In this document: positions 34,210 to 45,449 of the stretch, one piece after another | How positions within the stretch are numbered: the stretch's first letter is position 1 | How the letters are laid out: every line of letters starts with the position of its first letter | Assembly (NCBI RefSeq): GCF_002737755.1 | Contig: NZ_PEGH01000020.1 | Coordinates: forward strand, 124,001 to 188,000 | Direction of reading: 5' to 3' | Source of the DNA: Caulobacter sp. BP25 | GTDB taxonomy: Bacteria > Pseudomonadota > Alphaproteobacteria > Caulobacterales > Caulobacteraceae | DNA: 64,000 nt | Translations under genes and position numbers: made by a program | The notes under the pieces: model-generated | The model's input: the letters and a program-made list of their open reading frames with translations, nothing else | Database searches by the model: none | What the model was told of the DNA's origin: nothing

Positions 34210-37113
34210 TCAGTCGCGCACCTTCTGCTCGATCTGCTCGGAAACACTGCCGGTCTTGCCATAGACCCAGGCGGGAATTGAGCTCCGCGCCGGAAGTAGC
34301 AAGTCGCGCAGCGTGCGGTTTGCCTGCCGGCCGTAGCTGTACCGAAACATGTTGGCTTGAATGCACGCGCAATAGAATAGGAGTTCATCAATAGTGAATT
34401 CGAACTTTGGTTTTAAGTAGTACAGATCCCGCCCGGAATAAAATGGCTCGGTCTGAAGAAATGTTGCCAAAACTGATCCTCCCCCGGCAACAGTAAGAAC
34501 GCCACCATCTATCGGCTCCAGACCGTCTATGCGCTGCACTTTGGCAGAAATTCCATTGTTAAGCGCGGTTCGTGAGACAAAGTTTATTCCGTCGTCGTCC
34601 AGCGTGAGCTTATTGAGCTCCAGATTTGAGCCGTAGATCGGATCGAATAACGTGTGCAACGGTACGCGCTCAGCGCCCAGCGTCGCTGGTGGCGCGACTG
34701 GCTCAAATTGATGCGTTGGCGGGGGCGCGAGACGCGCCAGGAATGTTTCCTTAGCGGCCCCGAAGGCGTCGCCGATCCAACCAGGAAAATCGACCAGGTC
34801 TGGAACTTCGATCGTTTTGATCGTCCGGTTCGCTTCGCGTCCGAAAGCGCTATACCGAAACCGGTTATGCCTAATCGCGATGCACACGAAGAGCTTTTGC
34901 TCGAACGTAAGCTCAACCTTGGGAGATAGGACGGCTACATTTTGCGCCGTATAGAACGGAGCATCCTGAATGAACGCCGAAAGCAGCTTCGTTCCACCAA
35001 GCGAAACCGTAATCGTCCCGGCAGGATAAGTCGCCGCGCCGGAAACCGGAGCAACCGTTGCTGTAACACCTAGATTCTTACTAGACCTGCCGACAAAGTT
35101 AACTCCCCCCTCGCAAGGTAGACGTCGCGTCATCTTATTGAGGTCAAACTTATTTCCGTAACTGACCGAAAAAATATCACTCAACAGCATTAGCGGCCTC
35201 TTCTGCTTCGGGGGACCTCCATTTCCCCCATGCAGAACGCGGAACATAAGGTAGTGCTTAACCTCACGCTCGAATTCTTCTCTAGTTATAGTGCTGTAGT
35301 CAGTCTCCATATACGCTTCGGCGCACCATTCATCTTCAGCCGTAACGTTGGCAGATACACTAAGCCCGGGTTCGATTTCGCGATTTCTAAAGCCGTCTAC
35401 CCAGCTTCGACGAGTGTCCAACCATCTGTCGAATTGATCAATCCGACCCAAGTGCTTCGTCTTGACGAAGCCATCGTTCCGCCAGTAGCCGAACCAAGTC
35501 TTCTTCTTGCTAACGTTGTGAGGTACGCCGGCGGTAAAAACCATGGCGCACGTGACTGTCCCTACTGGTGAAAATAGCTCATTGGGCAACGACATAACCG
35601 CCTCAAGCGTATGCGCCTTTAGGAGCTCGGCCTTCGCCGCATGGGGAGCGATCGCGCATGAGATCGGCGTAATCGCAATACCGACGCCGTTTTTTTCCAA
35701 ACAATCAAGCATGTGCTTGACGAAATAGAGTTCGTGAAGCGCTTCATCACCTTGCGAGAACGGCGGATTTAATAGCCCGACATTGCAGCCGTGGGCCTTT
35801 ATGGCGGCGGTTATCGCCTCATCAAAACAGGAGCCTTGGTGTAAGTTCGCCTTACCATCACCTCGCAGGATCATGTTGGATGCGGCGAGGGCGAACATAT
35901 TCGGCTGTTGCTCGACGCCAACCAAGCCCTCAGCCTTGATGCTCTCCTTATCCTCCTCGGTAACTGCAGTGCGCATCATCTCCTTCATCGCGGAGATGAG
36001 GAATCCGCCGGTACCCGCGCATATATCGAGAACGCGACTATCCTTGTTTACGTTCGCCAAGAGCGCGAACAGCTCCGTGATGTGCCTCGGCGTTAGAACG
36101 ATACCGAGCGCCTTCTTGTCACCCCCAGTATATTTTAGGAACTCGCCATAGAATTGGCCTACCACGTCGAAGTCGTGATATAGCGATATGAATGGCCAGA
36201 CCTTCTCCTTGAGCATCTTTATTAGCTCGTGAAGAACACCTTTTGGGTAGAATTTTGTAGCCTTACTAAGCTCTGGATGCACGGCAATGCTGGAGTACGG
36301 CTGCGCCATATTATCCTTTTTGGCGCGCGGAATATCTGCTTTTTGTATCTCCTCGCGTATAACATGCATCCATTGCTTTTGGAGCTCGTCGGGTGGATAC
36401 TCATCAAACGCCTTCGCGAAGGCGGCGTTTCGAAGCGCGATGAGAGTACCGCTTACCAGAAGTGGCTTTTCACTTTCCGTAAGCTTGGCGTGATCTCGCA
36501 TGAAGTCGTGGAGTTCCCTCGAGAACGCCATCAACTCATCAAATCTCACCCTTTGCACGGCAGGATTGAAGAGCGCGTGCCTAACATAATCATTCCAGGG
36601 CACGATCGTATCGACAGTTGCCCCCTCAGGCGTCGTAAGCCTTTTCGGGGCGGTCGAGCCCTTCGTGTGTATATAGCTCGATATACTAAGCGAGGATTTT
36701 GTTTCCCCACTGACCGCGACGGCGATTACATTGAATTCTTTCGCCAAGCTTGAAGCATAATGCAGCGCCCCGTCAGCCGCGTATCGTTGGACGCGCTTGG
36801 CACGCTGGTCGGGTGTTTCTACAGGCGCAAAGCCATTGATAATCTGTAAGACGGATGGACTCTCATGGTCCTTTGGCGAAGCTTTGCATTCGATCACGAT
36901 CAGAATGTCGGGATCGTCCGGGCAGCTAATTATGAACTCAGGAGCGCCAACACCCTTTCCTCCAGCCTTGCTCGCTGCCTTGAGCAATCGGCGCACGGCT
37001 TCGATATTGCTCTTCTGCTCCTCAATCTGGACGGTATTCGCTGCGTCAGCGAAGCCCAGCTCCCGGAGCCGATCACGGACGAGGTTTTCGGTGTTTCGCT
37101 CGTTCTTAGCCAT
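34210..37113 (-). CDS. Single-chain restriction-modification protein: nuclease, N6-methyltransferase and two target-recognition domains
   Basis: A 967-aa fusion. Residues ~55-80 contain PEFIISCPDDPDILIVIECKA, a PD-(D/E)xK nuclease core like HsdR_N. Residues ~335-480 are an N6-adenine methyltransferase (LTPRHITELF, VLDICAGTGGF motif I at 362-371, LLNPPF motif IV at 448-452), HsdM-like. The C-terminal ~290 residues form two tandem specificity domains, each with YGNKFDLNKM or YGSNLELNKL, NFVSRT/NFVGRS and FRYSAFGREANRT or FRYSYGRQANRT. The organisation is that of a type IIG or type IIB enzyme that cuts and methylates alone. Codons are markedly AT-richer than all neighbours, which indicates transfer. 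ATG 37113 is chosen. Confidence 0.85.
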   Translation of the reverse strand: MAKNERNTENLVRDRLRELGFADAANTVQIEEQKSNIEAVRRLLKAASKAGGKGVGAPEFIISCPDDPDILIVIECKASPKDHESPSVLQIINGFAPVETPDQRAKRVQRYAADGALHYASSLAKEFNVIAVAVSGETKSSLSISSYIHTKGSTAPKRLTTPEGATVDTIVPWNDYVRHALFNPAVQRVRFDELMAFSRELHDFMRDHAKLTESEKPLLVSGTLIALRNAAFAKAFDEYPPDELQKQWMHVIREEIQKADIPRAKKDNMAQPYSSIAVHPELSKATKFYPKGVLHELIKMLKEKVWPFISLYHDFDVVGQFYGEFLKYTGGDKKALGIVLTPRHITELFALLANVNKDSRVLDICAGTGGFLISAMKEMMRTAVTEEDKESIKAEGLVGVEQQPNMFALAASNMILRGDGKANLHQGSCFDEAITAAIKAHGCNVGLLNPPFSQGDEALHELYFVKHMLDCLEKNGVGIAITPISCAIAPHAAKAELLKAHTLEAVMSLPNELFSPVGTVTCAMVFTAGVPHNVSKKKTWFGYWRNDGFVKTKHLGRIDQFDRWLDTRRSWVDGFRNREIEPGLSVSANVTAEDEWCAEAYMETDYSTITREEFEREVKHYLMFRVLHGGNGGPPKQKRPLMLLSDIFSVSYGNKFDLNKMTRRLPCEGGVNFVGRSSKNLGVTATVAPVSGAATYPAGTITVSLGGTKLLSAFIQDAPFYTAQNVAVLSPKVELTFEQKLFVCIAIRHNRFRYSAFGREANRTIKTIEVPDLVDFPGWIGDAFGAAKETFLARLAPPPTHQFEPVAPPATLGAERVPLHTLFDPIYGSNLELNKLTLDDDGINFVSRTALNNGISAKVQRIDGLEPIDGGVLTVAGGGSVLATFLQTEPFYSGRDLYYLKPKFEFTIDELLFYCACIQANMFRYSYGRQANRTLRDLLLPARSSIPAWVYGKTGSVSEQIEQKVRD

Positions 37114-37369
37114 GAATCCAGACGCTTCTACGCTTCTCCTGACCGCTTCGCGGTGCGAATCGGACCCTAGAGGGCAGTCGTTAACGACACCCGTAAGCAA
37201 TGGCTTATGGAAGGATTTGTAGGGAGGTGGAAAATCGCCCACAAAAGCGGTGAAAAACAAGCGGTATCGGCAGACACCCTCTCCGCCCAACCCAATTTGA
37301 TGGCTGCTCAGGCGCAGTGTCGGCACTCTGCCTGGGTGGCAAGGTCAGCTTCTGGCGCCCAGCCGCCCC

Positions 37370-37756
37370 TCCCTCCTCCGCGAGGCCGGGTTCTCCAAGG
37401 TCGAGGTGACCGGCAAGACCGGCGACGGCGGGATCGACGGGACCGGCGTGCTGCGAATGAACCTGCTGTCGTTCCAGGTGGTGTTCCAGTGCAAGCGCTG
37501 GCAGGGCTCGGTGGGGGCGCCGACGGTGCGCGACTTCCGAGGCGCGATGGTCGGGCGGGCCGACAAGGGGCTGATCCTGACCACCGGGACCTCCACCGCC
37601 GAAGCCCGCAAGGAAGCCGTTCGCGACGGCGCGCCGGCCATCGACCTGGTGGACGGCGAGATGCTTTGCGACCTGCTGCGCCAGCACCGGCTGGGCGTGC
37701 GCGTCGAGATGGTCGAGCGGGTGACCGTCGATGCCGCCGCCCTGGCGGCGATATGA
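37370..37756 (+). pseudogene. mrr: mrr restriction endonuclease, N-terminally deleted
   Basis: From 37373 the frame reads LLREAGFSKVEVTGKTGDGG and continues IDGTGVL, FQVVFQCKRW, DFRGAMVGRADKGLILTTGT and IDLVDGEMLCDLL. This is the Mrr catalytic domain with the D-(Q)xK site (GDGGIDG and FQCK) intact. Upstream of 37370 the homology stops at the edge of the AT-rich island, and the frame runs to a stop at 37298 without a start. The winged-helix N-terminal half of Mrr is therefore missing. A GTG at 37406 could start a fragment, but a functional enzyme is unlikely. Confidence 0.8.
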
Positions 37757-37771
37757 GGCCTCCCCGCAAGA

Positions 37772-37789
37772 TAATTACGCCCGTAATTA
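37772..37789. promoter_or_regulatory. TAATTAC/GTAATTA palindrome
   Basis: 7-bp arms with a GCCC spacer, AT-rich in a GC-rich setting, 16 nt after the mrr remnant and 59 nt before the next gene. Either an operator of the next gene or a weak terminator. Confidence 0.3.
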
Positions 37790-37847
37790 GTTTAAGCTTG
37801 TAAATTGAACCCATCGCGCCGAAGCTCCCTCCGTTGGAGGGAGCGGC

Positions 37848-38387
37848 ATGGCGGTCAAGGACTATGGAACGCGCAGCGTCAGGCGGTCGTGGACGCCGCT
37901 GATCATCACCGGGAGCTCGGTGGTGGGCATACTGGGCGCCTTGATGTTCACGGTGTTCGACTTGGCGCGCTTCGAGCACGACAACGCTTTCAAGCCTTCG
38001 CCGACGCCCATCCAGCGGGCTCGCTACGCGCCGGTCGCGAAGGCTGAATGGCGGCAGGTCCGGGCGAACCTGGAGGCGCGGCTGGACCAGCGTGAGCCGC
38101 TGGAGCTGGGCGCGGTGTGGGCCACGCGCGCGGGCCAGATCTGCGGCCTGGTCAACGGCCGGGGCAGCTTTGGCGGCCTGACCGCCATGACCCGCTTCTA
38201 CACGGTCGACCAGCAGCCCGTCTTCCACCAGGACATCGAGCACATCGCCTTCCAGAAAGCCTGGTTCGAGTGCCGTCGCGACCCGTACGTGATGCTGCAC
38301 GAGGGAACGACGGAGCCCGGCTTCTGCGGGACCGAGCTGGGCAAGCGGCGATGCTACGCCGTGAAGAACGGGGTGCGGGTGGAGTGA
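37848..38387 (+). CDS. Hypothetical protein with one N-terminal membrane helix
   Basis: A 179-aa protein starting at ATG 37848 with GGAGGGAG upstream. A single hydrophobic helix (TPLIITGSSVVGILGALMFTV, residues ~16-36) anchors it, and the rest is a soluble domain outside the cytoplasm with cysteines in QICGLVNGRGSFGG, FECRRD, FCGTELGKRRCYAV. The GQICGxVNGRxxFGG segment resembles a short domain common in uncharacterised exported proteins. No function assigned. Confidence 0.75.
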   Translation: MAVKDYGTRSVRRSWTPLIITGSSVVGILGALMFTVFDLARFEHDNAFKPSPTPIQRARYAPVAKAEWRQVRANLEARLDQREPLELGAVWATRAGQICGLVNGRGSFGGLTAMTRFYTVDQQPVFHQDIEHIAFQKAWFECRRDPYVMLHEGTTEPGFCGTELGKRRCYAVKNGVRVE

Positions 38388-38410
38388 GCGCCCCCTGAGC
38401 GCCAATCTGG

Positions 38411-38597
38411 GGTCCCTCTCTCGGGAGAGAGGGAGGGGCCCGCCGCGAAGCGGTGGGAGGGTGAGTGCGACCACCCATCCAGGCGCGCACCCAATTGCTC
38501 GCGACGCCCCGAGAACCCAGTTCTGAACAGGTGAAACCACTCACCCTCCCATCCTGGCTCGGCCAGGATGGGCCCCTCCCTCTCTCAAAGAGAGAGG
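38411..38597. repeat. Paired inverted intergenic repeat, family D
   Basis: Left unit: CCCTCTCTCGGGAGAGAGGG and CGGTGGGAGGGTGAG (to 38465). Right unit, inverted: GGTGAAACCACTCACCCTCC (38530-38549), CCATCCTGGCTCGGCCAGGA and CCCTCTCTCAAAGAGAGAGG (to 38597). The right unit is the intact form of the sequence split by the IS110 element. It ends beside the carB stop. Confidence 0.85.
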
Positions 38598-38609
38598 GAT
38601 TTCAATAGC

Positions 38610-41909
<3,300 letters not shown>

Positions 41910-42070
41910 AGCTAACTCGCGCAAAGACACGGTCGCGCACATCCGCGCGCCCGCTGTCGACCATCTTGCAGGTTAAGCCGCCCGTTTAGAGACGGAGTCG
42001 GCTCGGCGCAACCCCGCATCTTATGAAGGGGTTAACGCCAGCTTGGCCGAACAAGGTTCAAGGCGATTTA

Positions 42071-42134
42071 GGTCCCTCTCTCTGGAGAGAGGGAGGGGCC
42101 CGTCCCGACGAAAGTCGGGATGGGAGGGTGAGAG
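42071..42134. repeat. Intergenic repeat, family D (left partner of the IS-split copy)
   Basis: CCCTCTCTCTGGAGAGAGGG, CCCGTCCCGACGAAAGTCGG, TGGGAGGGTGAG. It ends 1-2 nt before the DUF559 stop. Its inverted partner beyond the DUF559 gene is the copy interrupted at 42558. Confidence 0.8.
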
Positions 42135-42135
42135 G

Positions 42136-42477
42136 CTACGGCCTGCCCGAACGCAGCACCGCCAGAATCTCGTCCGTCGTTCCACCGGGGTCGGCCAGCA
42201 CTCGCTCGTTACGGAACCGCAGGACGAGATAGCCGAAAAGCTCCAGAGTCTCGGTGCGGCGGTCATCATAGTCCTCGCATCCCTCATGAACGGGACCATC
42301 CAACTCCACGATCACCTTCGCGGACTCGCAAACGAAGTCGGCGAAGTAGCGATCGATGGGGTGCTGGCGCAGGAAGCGAAACCCGCCGAGGCGACGATTG
42401 CGGACGAGAGCCCAAAGTGTCCTCTCGGCCACGGTCTGGCTTCGACGAAGGCGACGGGCGGTGGCGATCCGATCCAT
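42136..42477 (-). CDS. DUF559 endonuclease-like protein
   Basis: A 113-aa protein from ATG 42477 (an in-frame TTG at 42516 would add 13 residues). ARRLRRSQTVAERTLWALVR, GFRFLRQHPIDRYFADFVC, KVIVELDGPVHE and RRTETLELFGYLVLRFRN are the hallmarks of DUF559, a PD-(D/E)xK fold related to very-short-patch-repair endonucleases (D in FADFVC, E and D in VELDG). Its role in the cell is unknown. It is bracketed by inverted family-D repeats, one of which holds the IS110 insertion. Confidence 0.88.
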   Translation of the reverse strand: MDRIATARRLRRSQTVAERTLWALVRNRRLGGFRFLRQHPIDRYFADFVCESAKVIVELDGPVHEGCEDYDDRRTETLELFGYLVLRFRNERVLADPGGTTDEILAVLRSGRP

Positions 42478-42599
42478 GGCCGGAGCGTGGCCTAGCCCAA
42501 GGTCTCGCTCAATCAAAGGAATCCGGATTTTCCGGATGGGCGGTGAAACCTCTCACCCTTGTTTGCCGATGGGATGTTAGGCGTGGGTGTCCGGAAGGT

Positions 42600-42745
42600 C
42601 CGCCCGGCGTTGGCGCGCCAGGCGGACGGTCGGAGAGAGGCCGTTTCACCCTGAGCCGTTAGGGGCTGCGTGGGAGCTGGGCCCTCGTCGACGTTTCAAG
42701 ACCCGGATGGTTGCAGGGACGACAGGGTCCGCAAGCACAAGGACG
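42600..42745 (+). ncRNA. Candidate bridge RNA of the IS110 element
   Basis: Four short guide-like segments occur in the order expected for the known IS621 bridge RNA. TTTCACCCT at 42644-42652 matches the left target TCTCACCCT (one C-to-T, a G-U wobble in RNA). GTGGGAG at 42670-42676 is complementary to the right target CTCCCAT with one wobble. ATGGTTGC at 42707-42714 equals the right end of the element at 43705-43712. GCAAGCA at 42731-42737 pairs with the left end TGTTTGC at 42560-42566 with one wobble; it sits in a GTCC/GGAC hairpin loop. Extent and transcription are inferred. Confidence 0.65.
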
Positions 42746-42749
42746 GGAC

Positions 42750-43703
42750 ATGGAACGGTGTAAGCTTAACACGATCATCGCCGGGATTGATGTGGGGAAG
42801 GGTCGCCTCGACGTGGCGCTTTATGGCCGGAGCGAGACGTTGGTGATCAACAATAGCCCGGCCGGGATCGGAAGCTTGCTGGATTGGCTGAAGTCGCACG
42901 GCGTCACGCGCGTTGGGCTGGAAGCGACCGGAGGCTACGAACGGGCGGTGCGTGAGGCCATGGGCTTTGCGGGTCTAGAGGTGGTGATGCATCAGCCTCT
43001 GGAGGTTCGGCTGTTCGCGCGTCTCAAGCGCATGAAGGCTAAGAACGACCGTCTCGATGCGGCGCTGATCGCTGCGGCGACGGCGCAGGTCGACGCGGTC
43101 AGGGCCGCCAGCGATCCTCGCTTGAGCCAGCTAGCCGAGCGCCTGACGGCCTACGAGCAGATGAGCGATCAGGCCGCCCAGATGAAGACCTATCTGGAGC
43201 ACGTGACGCTGAAGGACATCATCCGCAGCTATCAGGCTCGGATCCGTTCTCTGGAAAACCTGAAGGCTCGGCTGCTTAAGGACATCCTGGCCCTGGTGGC
43301 GGTTCATCCCGACTTGGCCCAACGTCTGGCGCTGCTGCGAAGCCTGCCGGGCTTTGGGCCGGTCGTGGCCGTCGCCGTCCTGATCCGCATGCCCGAGCTT
43401 GGCGCCCTGGAGCCAGGAAAGGCCGCCGCCCTGCTCGGCGTTGCGCCGTTCGACAGCGAAAGCGGCCAACACAAAGGCCAGCGCTTCATCCAGGGCGGGC
43501 GCTCTCGCCCCAGGCGTCTTGTCTACATCGCCGCACTGGCCGCAAAGCGCGTCGATACAGGCTTCAGGGCCTTCGCCGAACGACTGCGCTCAAGGGGCAA
43601 GCCTCCTAAGCTCGTCCTTGTCGCCATCATGCGAAAGCTCATAGAGGCGGCGAACCTAATCCTCCGTCAGCAACGCCCCTGGCGCACTCGACCCGCACAA
43701 TGA
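42750..43703 (+). CDS. IS110-family DEDD transposase (recombinase)
   Basis: 317 aa from ATG 42750. The N-terminal RuvC-like domain shows D14 in GIDVGKGRLD, E58 in LEATGGYE, and D100 and D103 in KNDRLDA. A coiled-coil middle (~120-190) leads to the C-terminal Tnp domain with LRSLPGFGPVVA and PFDSESGQHKGQR, which contains the catalytic serine (S236 or S238) of the family. It is complete and apparently active. It starts after the long leader and ends 8 nt from the element's right boundary. An upstream TTG at 42711 would run through the guide region and is not used. Confidence 0.95.
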   Translation: MERCKLNTIIAGIDVGKGRLDVALYGRSETLVINNSPAGIGSLLDWLKSHGVTRVGLEATGGYERAVREAMGFAGLEVVMHQPLEVRLFARLKRMKAKNDRLDAALIAAATAQVDAVRAASDPRLSQLAERLTAYEQMSDQAAQMKTYLEHVTLKDIIRSYQARIRSLENLKARLLKDILALVAVHPDLAQRLALLRSLPGFGPVVAVAVLIRMPELGALEPGKAAALLGVAPFDSESGQHKGQRFIQGGRSRPRRLVYIAALAAKRVDTGFRAFAERLRSRGKPPKLVLVAIMRKLIEAANLILRQQRPWRTRPAQ

Positions 43704-43832
43704 CATGGTTGCTCCCATCCCGACCTACGTCGGGACGGGCTCCTCCCTCTCTCCAAAGAGAGGGATTCTCCTTGTTGACAAACCCTCGACCTAAATTTAA
43801 CAAGATAATTAAATAACAACTCAGTTAAATAA

Positions 43833-44237
43833 ATGACCGACCCCCTCTCCGCCACCTTCGCCGCTCTCGCCGACCCGACCCGCCGGGCCATCCTGGCGCG
43901 CCTCACCGAGGGCGAGGCGACCGTGAACGACCTGGCCGCGCCGTTCGACATCAGCCTGCCGGCCGTCTCGCGCCACCTGAAGGTGCTGGAGACCGCCGGC
44001 CTGATCAGCCGCTCGCGCGAGGCTCAGGCGCGGCCGTGCAAGCTGGAGGCGGACGCCCTCAAGCGCGCCCATTCCTGGATCGAGCACTACCGCCGCTTCT
44101 GGGACGCGCGCTTCGACCAGCTGGCCGACTACCTCGCCGAACTGCAGGCCACAGAGGCGGACGCCTCCCCCTCCCCCATCGCCAAGCCCAGGACCCCAAA
44201 GCCCAGGACCCCAAAGCCCAGGACCCCAAAGCCATGA
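43833..44237 (+). CDS. ArsR-family transcriptional regulator with PRTPK repeat tail
   Basis: A 134-aa regulator. The winged helix-turn-helix (FAALADPTRRAILARLTEGEATVNDLAAPFDISLPAVSRHLKVLETAGLI) occupies residues ~8-60. It belongs to the ArsR subgroup that accompanies AHSA1/SRPBCC genes and lacks the metal-binding CxC. The C-terminus, SPIAKPRTPKPRTPKPRTPKP, is encoded by three exact 15-nt repeats and is probably disordered. The stop overlaps the next start (ATGA at 44234-44237). It likely represses its own operon. ATG 43833 is the only good start. Confidence 0.9.
   Translation: MTDPLSATFAALADPTRRAILARLTEGEATVNDLAAPFDISLPAVSRHLKVLETAGLISRSREAQARPCKLEADALKRAHSWIEHYRRFWDARFDQLADYLAELQATEADASPSPIAKPRTPKPRTPKPRTPKP
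44187..44231 (+). repeat. Three exact 15-nt tandem repeats in the ArsR 3' end
   Basis: Unit CCCAGGACCCCAAAG three times, in frame, encoding PRTPK repeats and ending 2 nt before the ATG of the next gene. Copy-number change keeps both frames. Confidence 0.9.
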
Positions 44238-44692
44238 CCGACACTGTCGTGATCCAGGACGACGAGCTCCTGATCGAGCGCATCTTCGAGGCCCCGCGCG
44301 AGCTCTTGTTCAGCGTCTGGACGCAGCCCCAGCACCTGCTGAATTGGTGGAGTCCGAAGGCCTTCACGCCGCTGTCGATCACCCACGCGCTGGAGGTCGG
44401 CGGGACCTATCGCTACGGCGTGCTCAGCCCCGACGGGAACGAGGTCTGGATGACCGGCATGTTCCAGGAGATCGTCCCGAACGAGAAGATCGTCATGACC
44501 TTCCGTTGGGAGAACGGCGCCTTTGACGTCGACAACCTGATCACCGTCACCTTCCTCCCGCTGGCCAGCGGCCGGACCCTGGTTCGCTTCCGTCAGACCC
44601 CGTTCAAAACGCTCGAGGGCCGCGACGCCCATGTCGGCGGCTGGAACGGCGTGCTCGACAAGCTCGCCGCCTATCTGGAGACCGTGCAATGA
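44234..44692 (+). CDS. SRPBCC / AHSA1 domain protein
   Basis: A 152-aa protein with the helix-grip fold of the activator of Hsp90 ATPase homologue 1-like family: ERIFEAPRELLFSVWTQPQHLLNWWSP, GGTYRYGVLSPDGNEVWMTGMFQEIVPNEKIVMTFRW, and HVGGWNGVLDKLAAYL at the end. These small-molecule-binding cavity proteins commonly pair with ArsR regulators and glutathione transferases in stress or detoxification operons. ATGA overlaps on both sides make this the middle gene of a coupled three-gene operon. The ligand is unknown. Confidence 0.92.
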   Translation: MTDTVVIQDDELLIERIFEAPRELLFSVWTQPQHLLNWWSPKAFTPLSITHALEVGGTYRYGVLSPDGNEVWMTGMFQEIVPNEKIVMTFRWENGAFDVDNLITVTFLPLASGRTLVRFRQTPFKTLEGRDAHVGGWNGVLDKLAAYLETVQ

Positions 44693-45342
44693 CCCCCGTC
44701 GTTTCCGCCTACAACTGGGTCCCCGACATCGCGCGTGGCAAGGTGCGCGACCTGAGGGCGCGCTGGGCCCTTGAGGAGATCGGCAGCTCCTACGCGACCG
44801 AGACCGTCCTGCATCAGGACAAGTCCGCCTATCTCGCCAAGCAGCCGTTCGGCCAGGTGCCGGCCTATGACGACGGCGAGATCGCGCTGTTCGAGAGCGG
44901 CGCGATCGTGCTGCATATCGCGCAGGGTCAGCCGGCCCTGATGCCCAGCGATCCGCAAGGCCGGGCTCGGACGATCAGCTGGATGTTCTGCGCGCTGAAC
45001 ACGCTGGAGATCCCGATCAGCTTCCTGGCCGAGCTGAACGTCTTCAGCGCCGGTCAAGCCTGGACGGAGGGCGCGCGGCCCCGCGCCGAAGGCTGGGTGC
45101 GCCAGCGCTTGGCCCAACTCGCCGCGCGGCTGGGCGAAAACGCCTATCTGGACGGCGAGCGCTTCACGGCCGGCGACCTCTTGGTGGCCGACGTGCTGCG
45201 CAACGCCCCCGAGGCGATGCTGGCCGAACGCCCGAACCTGGCCGACTATCTGGCGCGCTGCACGGCGCGGCCGGCGTTCCAAAAGGCGATGGCGGCGCAG
45301 TTGGCGGACCTCAACGGAACCCCGCCGCCGGGCTGGGGCTAG
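44689..45342 (+). CDS. Glutathione S-transferase family protein
   Basis: A 217-aa GST. The N-terminal thioredoxin-like domain has DLRARWALEEIGSSYATETV, KQPFGQVPAYDDGEIALFESGAIVLHIA, with the cis-Pro in QVPAYDD and the Glu-Ser pair in FESGAI that binds glutathione's gamma-Glu. The C-terminal all-helical domain includes FTAGDLLVADVLRN, the N-capping box. It would conjugate or reduce an electrophile recognised by the operon regulator. The start overlaps the previous stop (ATGA at 44689-44692). The last gene of the operon, it is followed by strong hairpins. Confidence 0.93.
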   Translation: MTPVVSAYNWVPDIARGKVRDLRARWALEEIGSSYATETVLHQDKSAYLAKQPFGQVPAYDDGEIALFESGAIVLHIAQGQPALMPSDPQGRARTISWMFCALNTLEIPISFLAELNVFSAGQAWTEGARPRAEGWVRQRLAQLAARLGENAYLDGERFTAGDLLVADVLRNAPEAMLAERPNLADYLARCTARPAFQKAMAAQLADLNGTPPPGWG

Positions 45343-45449
45343 AGCACTTTCCGATAGGTGTGAAACGGTTATCGGATCGAAAAATGCTCTAAACTTTTGA
45401 ATGAGAGCCCTTTCCGATCTGATTGATCCAATCAGATCGGAAAGGGCTC
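45343..45449. terminator. Two hairpins forming a bidirectional terminator
   Basis: AGAGCA/TGCTCT with inner CGATA/TATCG arms (45343-45391), then a perfect 21-bp inverted repeat with a 3-nt spacer at 45405-45425 and 45429-45449, starting GAGCCCTTTCCGATC. The second overlaps the TAG stop of the convergent DUF2306 gene. Confidence 0.75.

Larger units (their letters stand above)
42560..43711 (+). mobile_element. IS110-family insertion sequence in a family D repeat
   Basis: Boundaries come from comparing the split repeat with its intact copies. CT at 42558-42559 and CT at 43712-43713 mark the junctions, one of which belongs to the target. The element is about 1.15 kb and has no terminal inverted repeats and no target duplication beyond the CT, as expected for IS110. 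It has a 190-nt leader, one DEDD transposase and only 8 nt after the stop. This is the layout of the IS110 subgroup whose bridge RNA is encoded upstream of the recombinase. Confidence 0.85.
42541..43773. repeat. Family D repeat split by an IS110 insertion
   Basis: Left half GGTGAAACCTCTCACCCT (42542-42559) and right half CTCCCATCCCGACCTACGTC, continuing to CAAAGAGAGGGATT (43712-43768), rejoin into a copy of the unit seen intact at 38530-38597 when the intervening 1154 nt are removed. A CT is present at both junctions. Confidence 0.85.

Noticed and set aside
42568..42574. GATGGGA as right-target guide of the bridge RNA
   Set aside because: It complements TCCCATC of the target but lies upstream of the left guide, outside the expected loop order; GTGGGAG at 42670 fits better.
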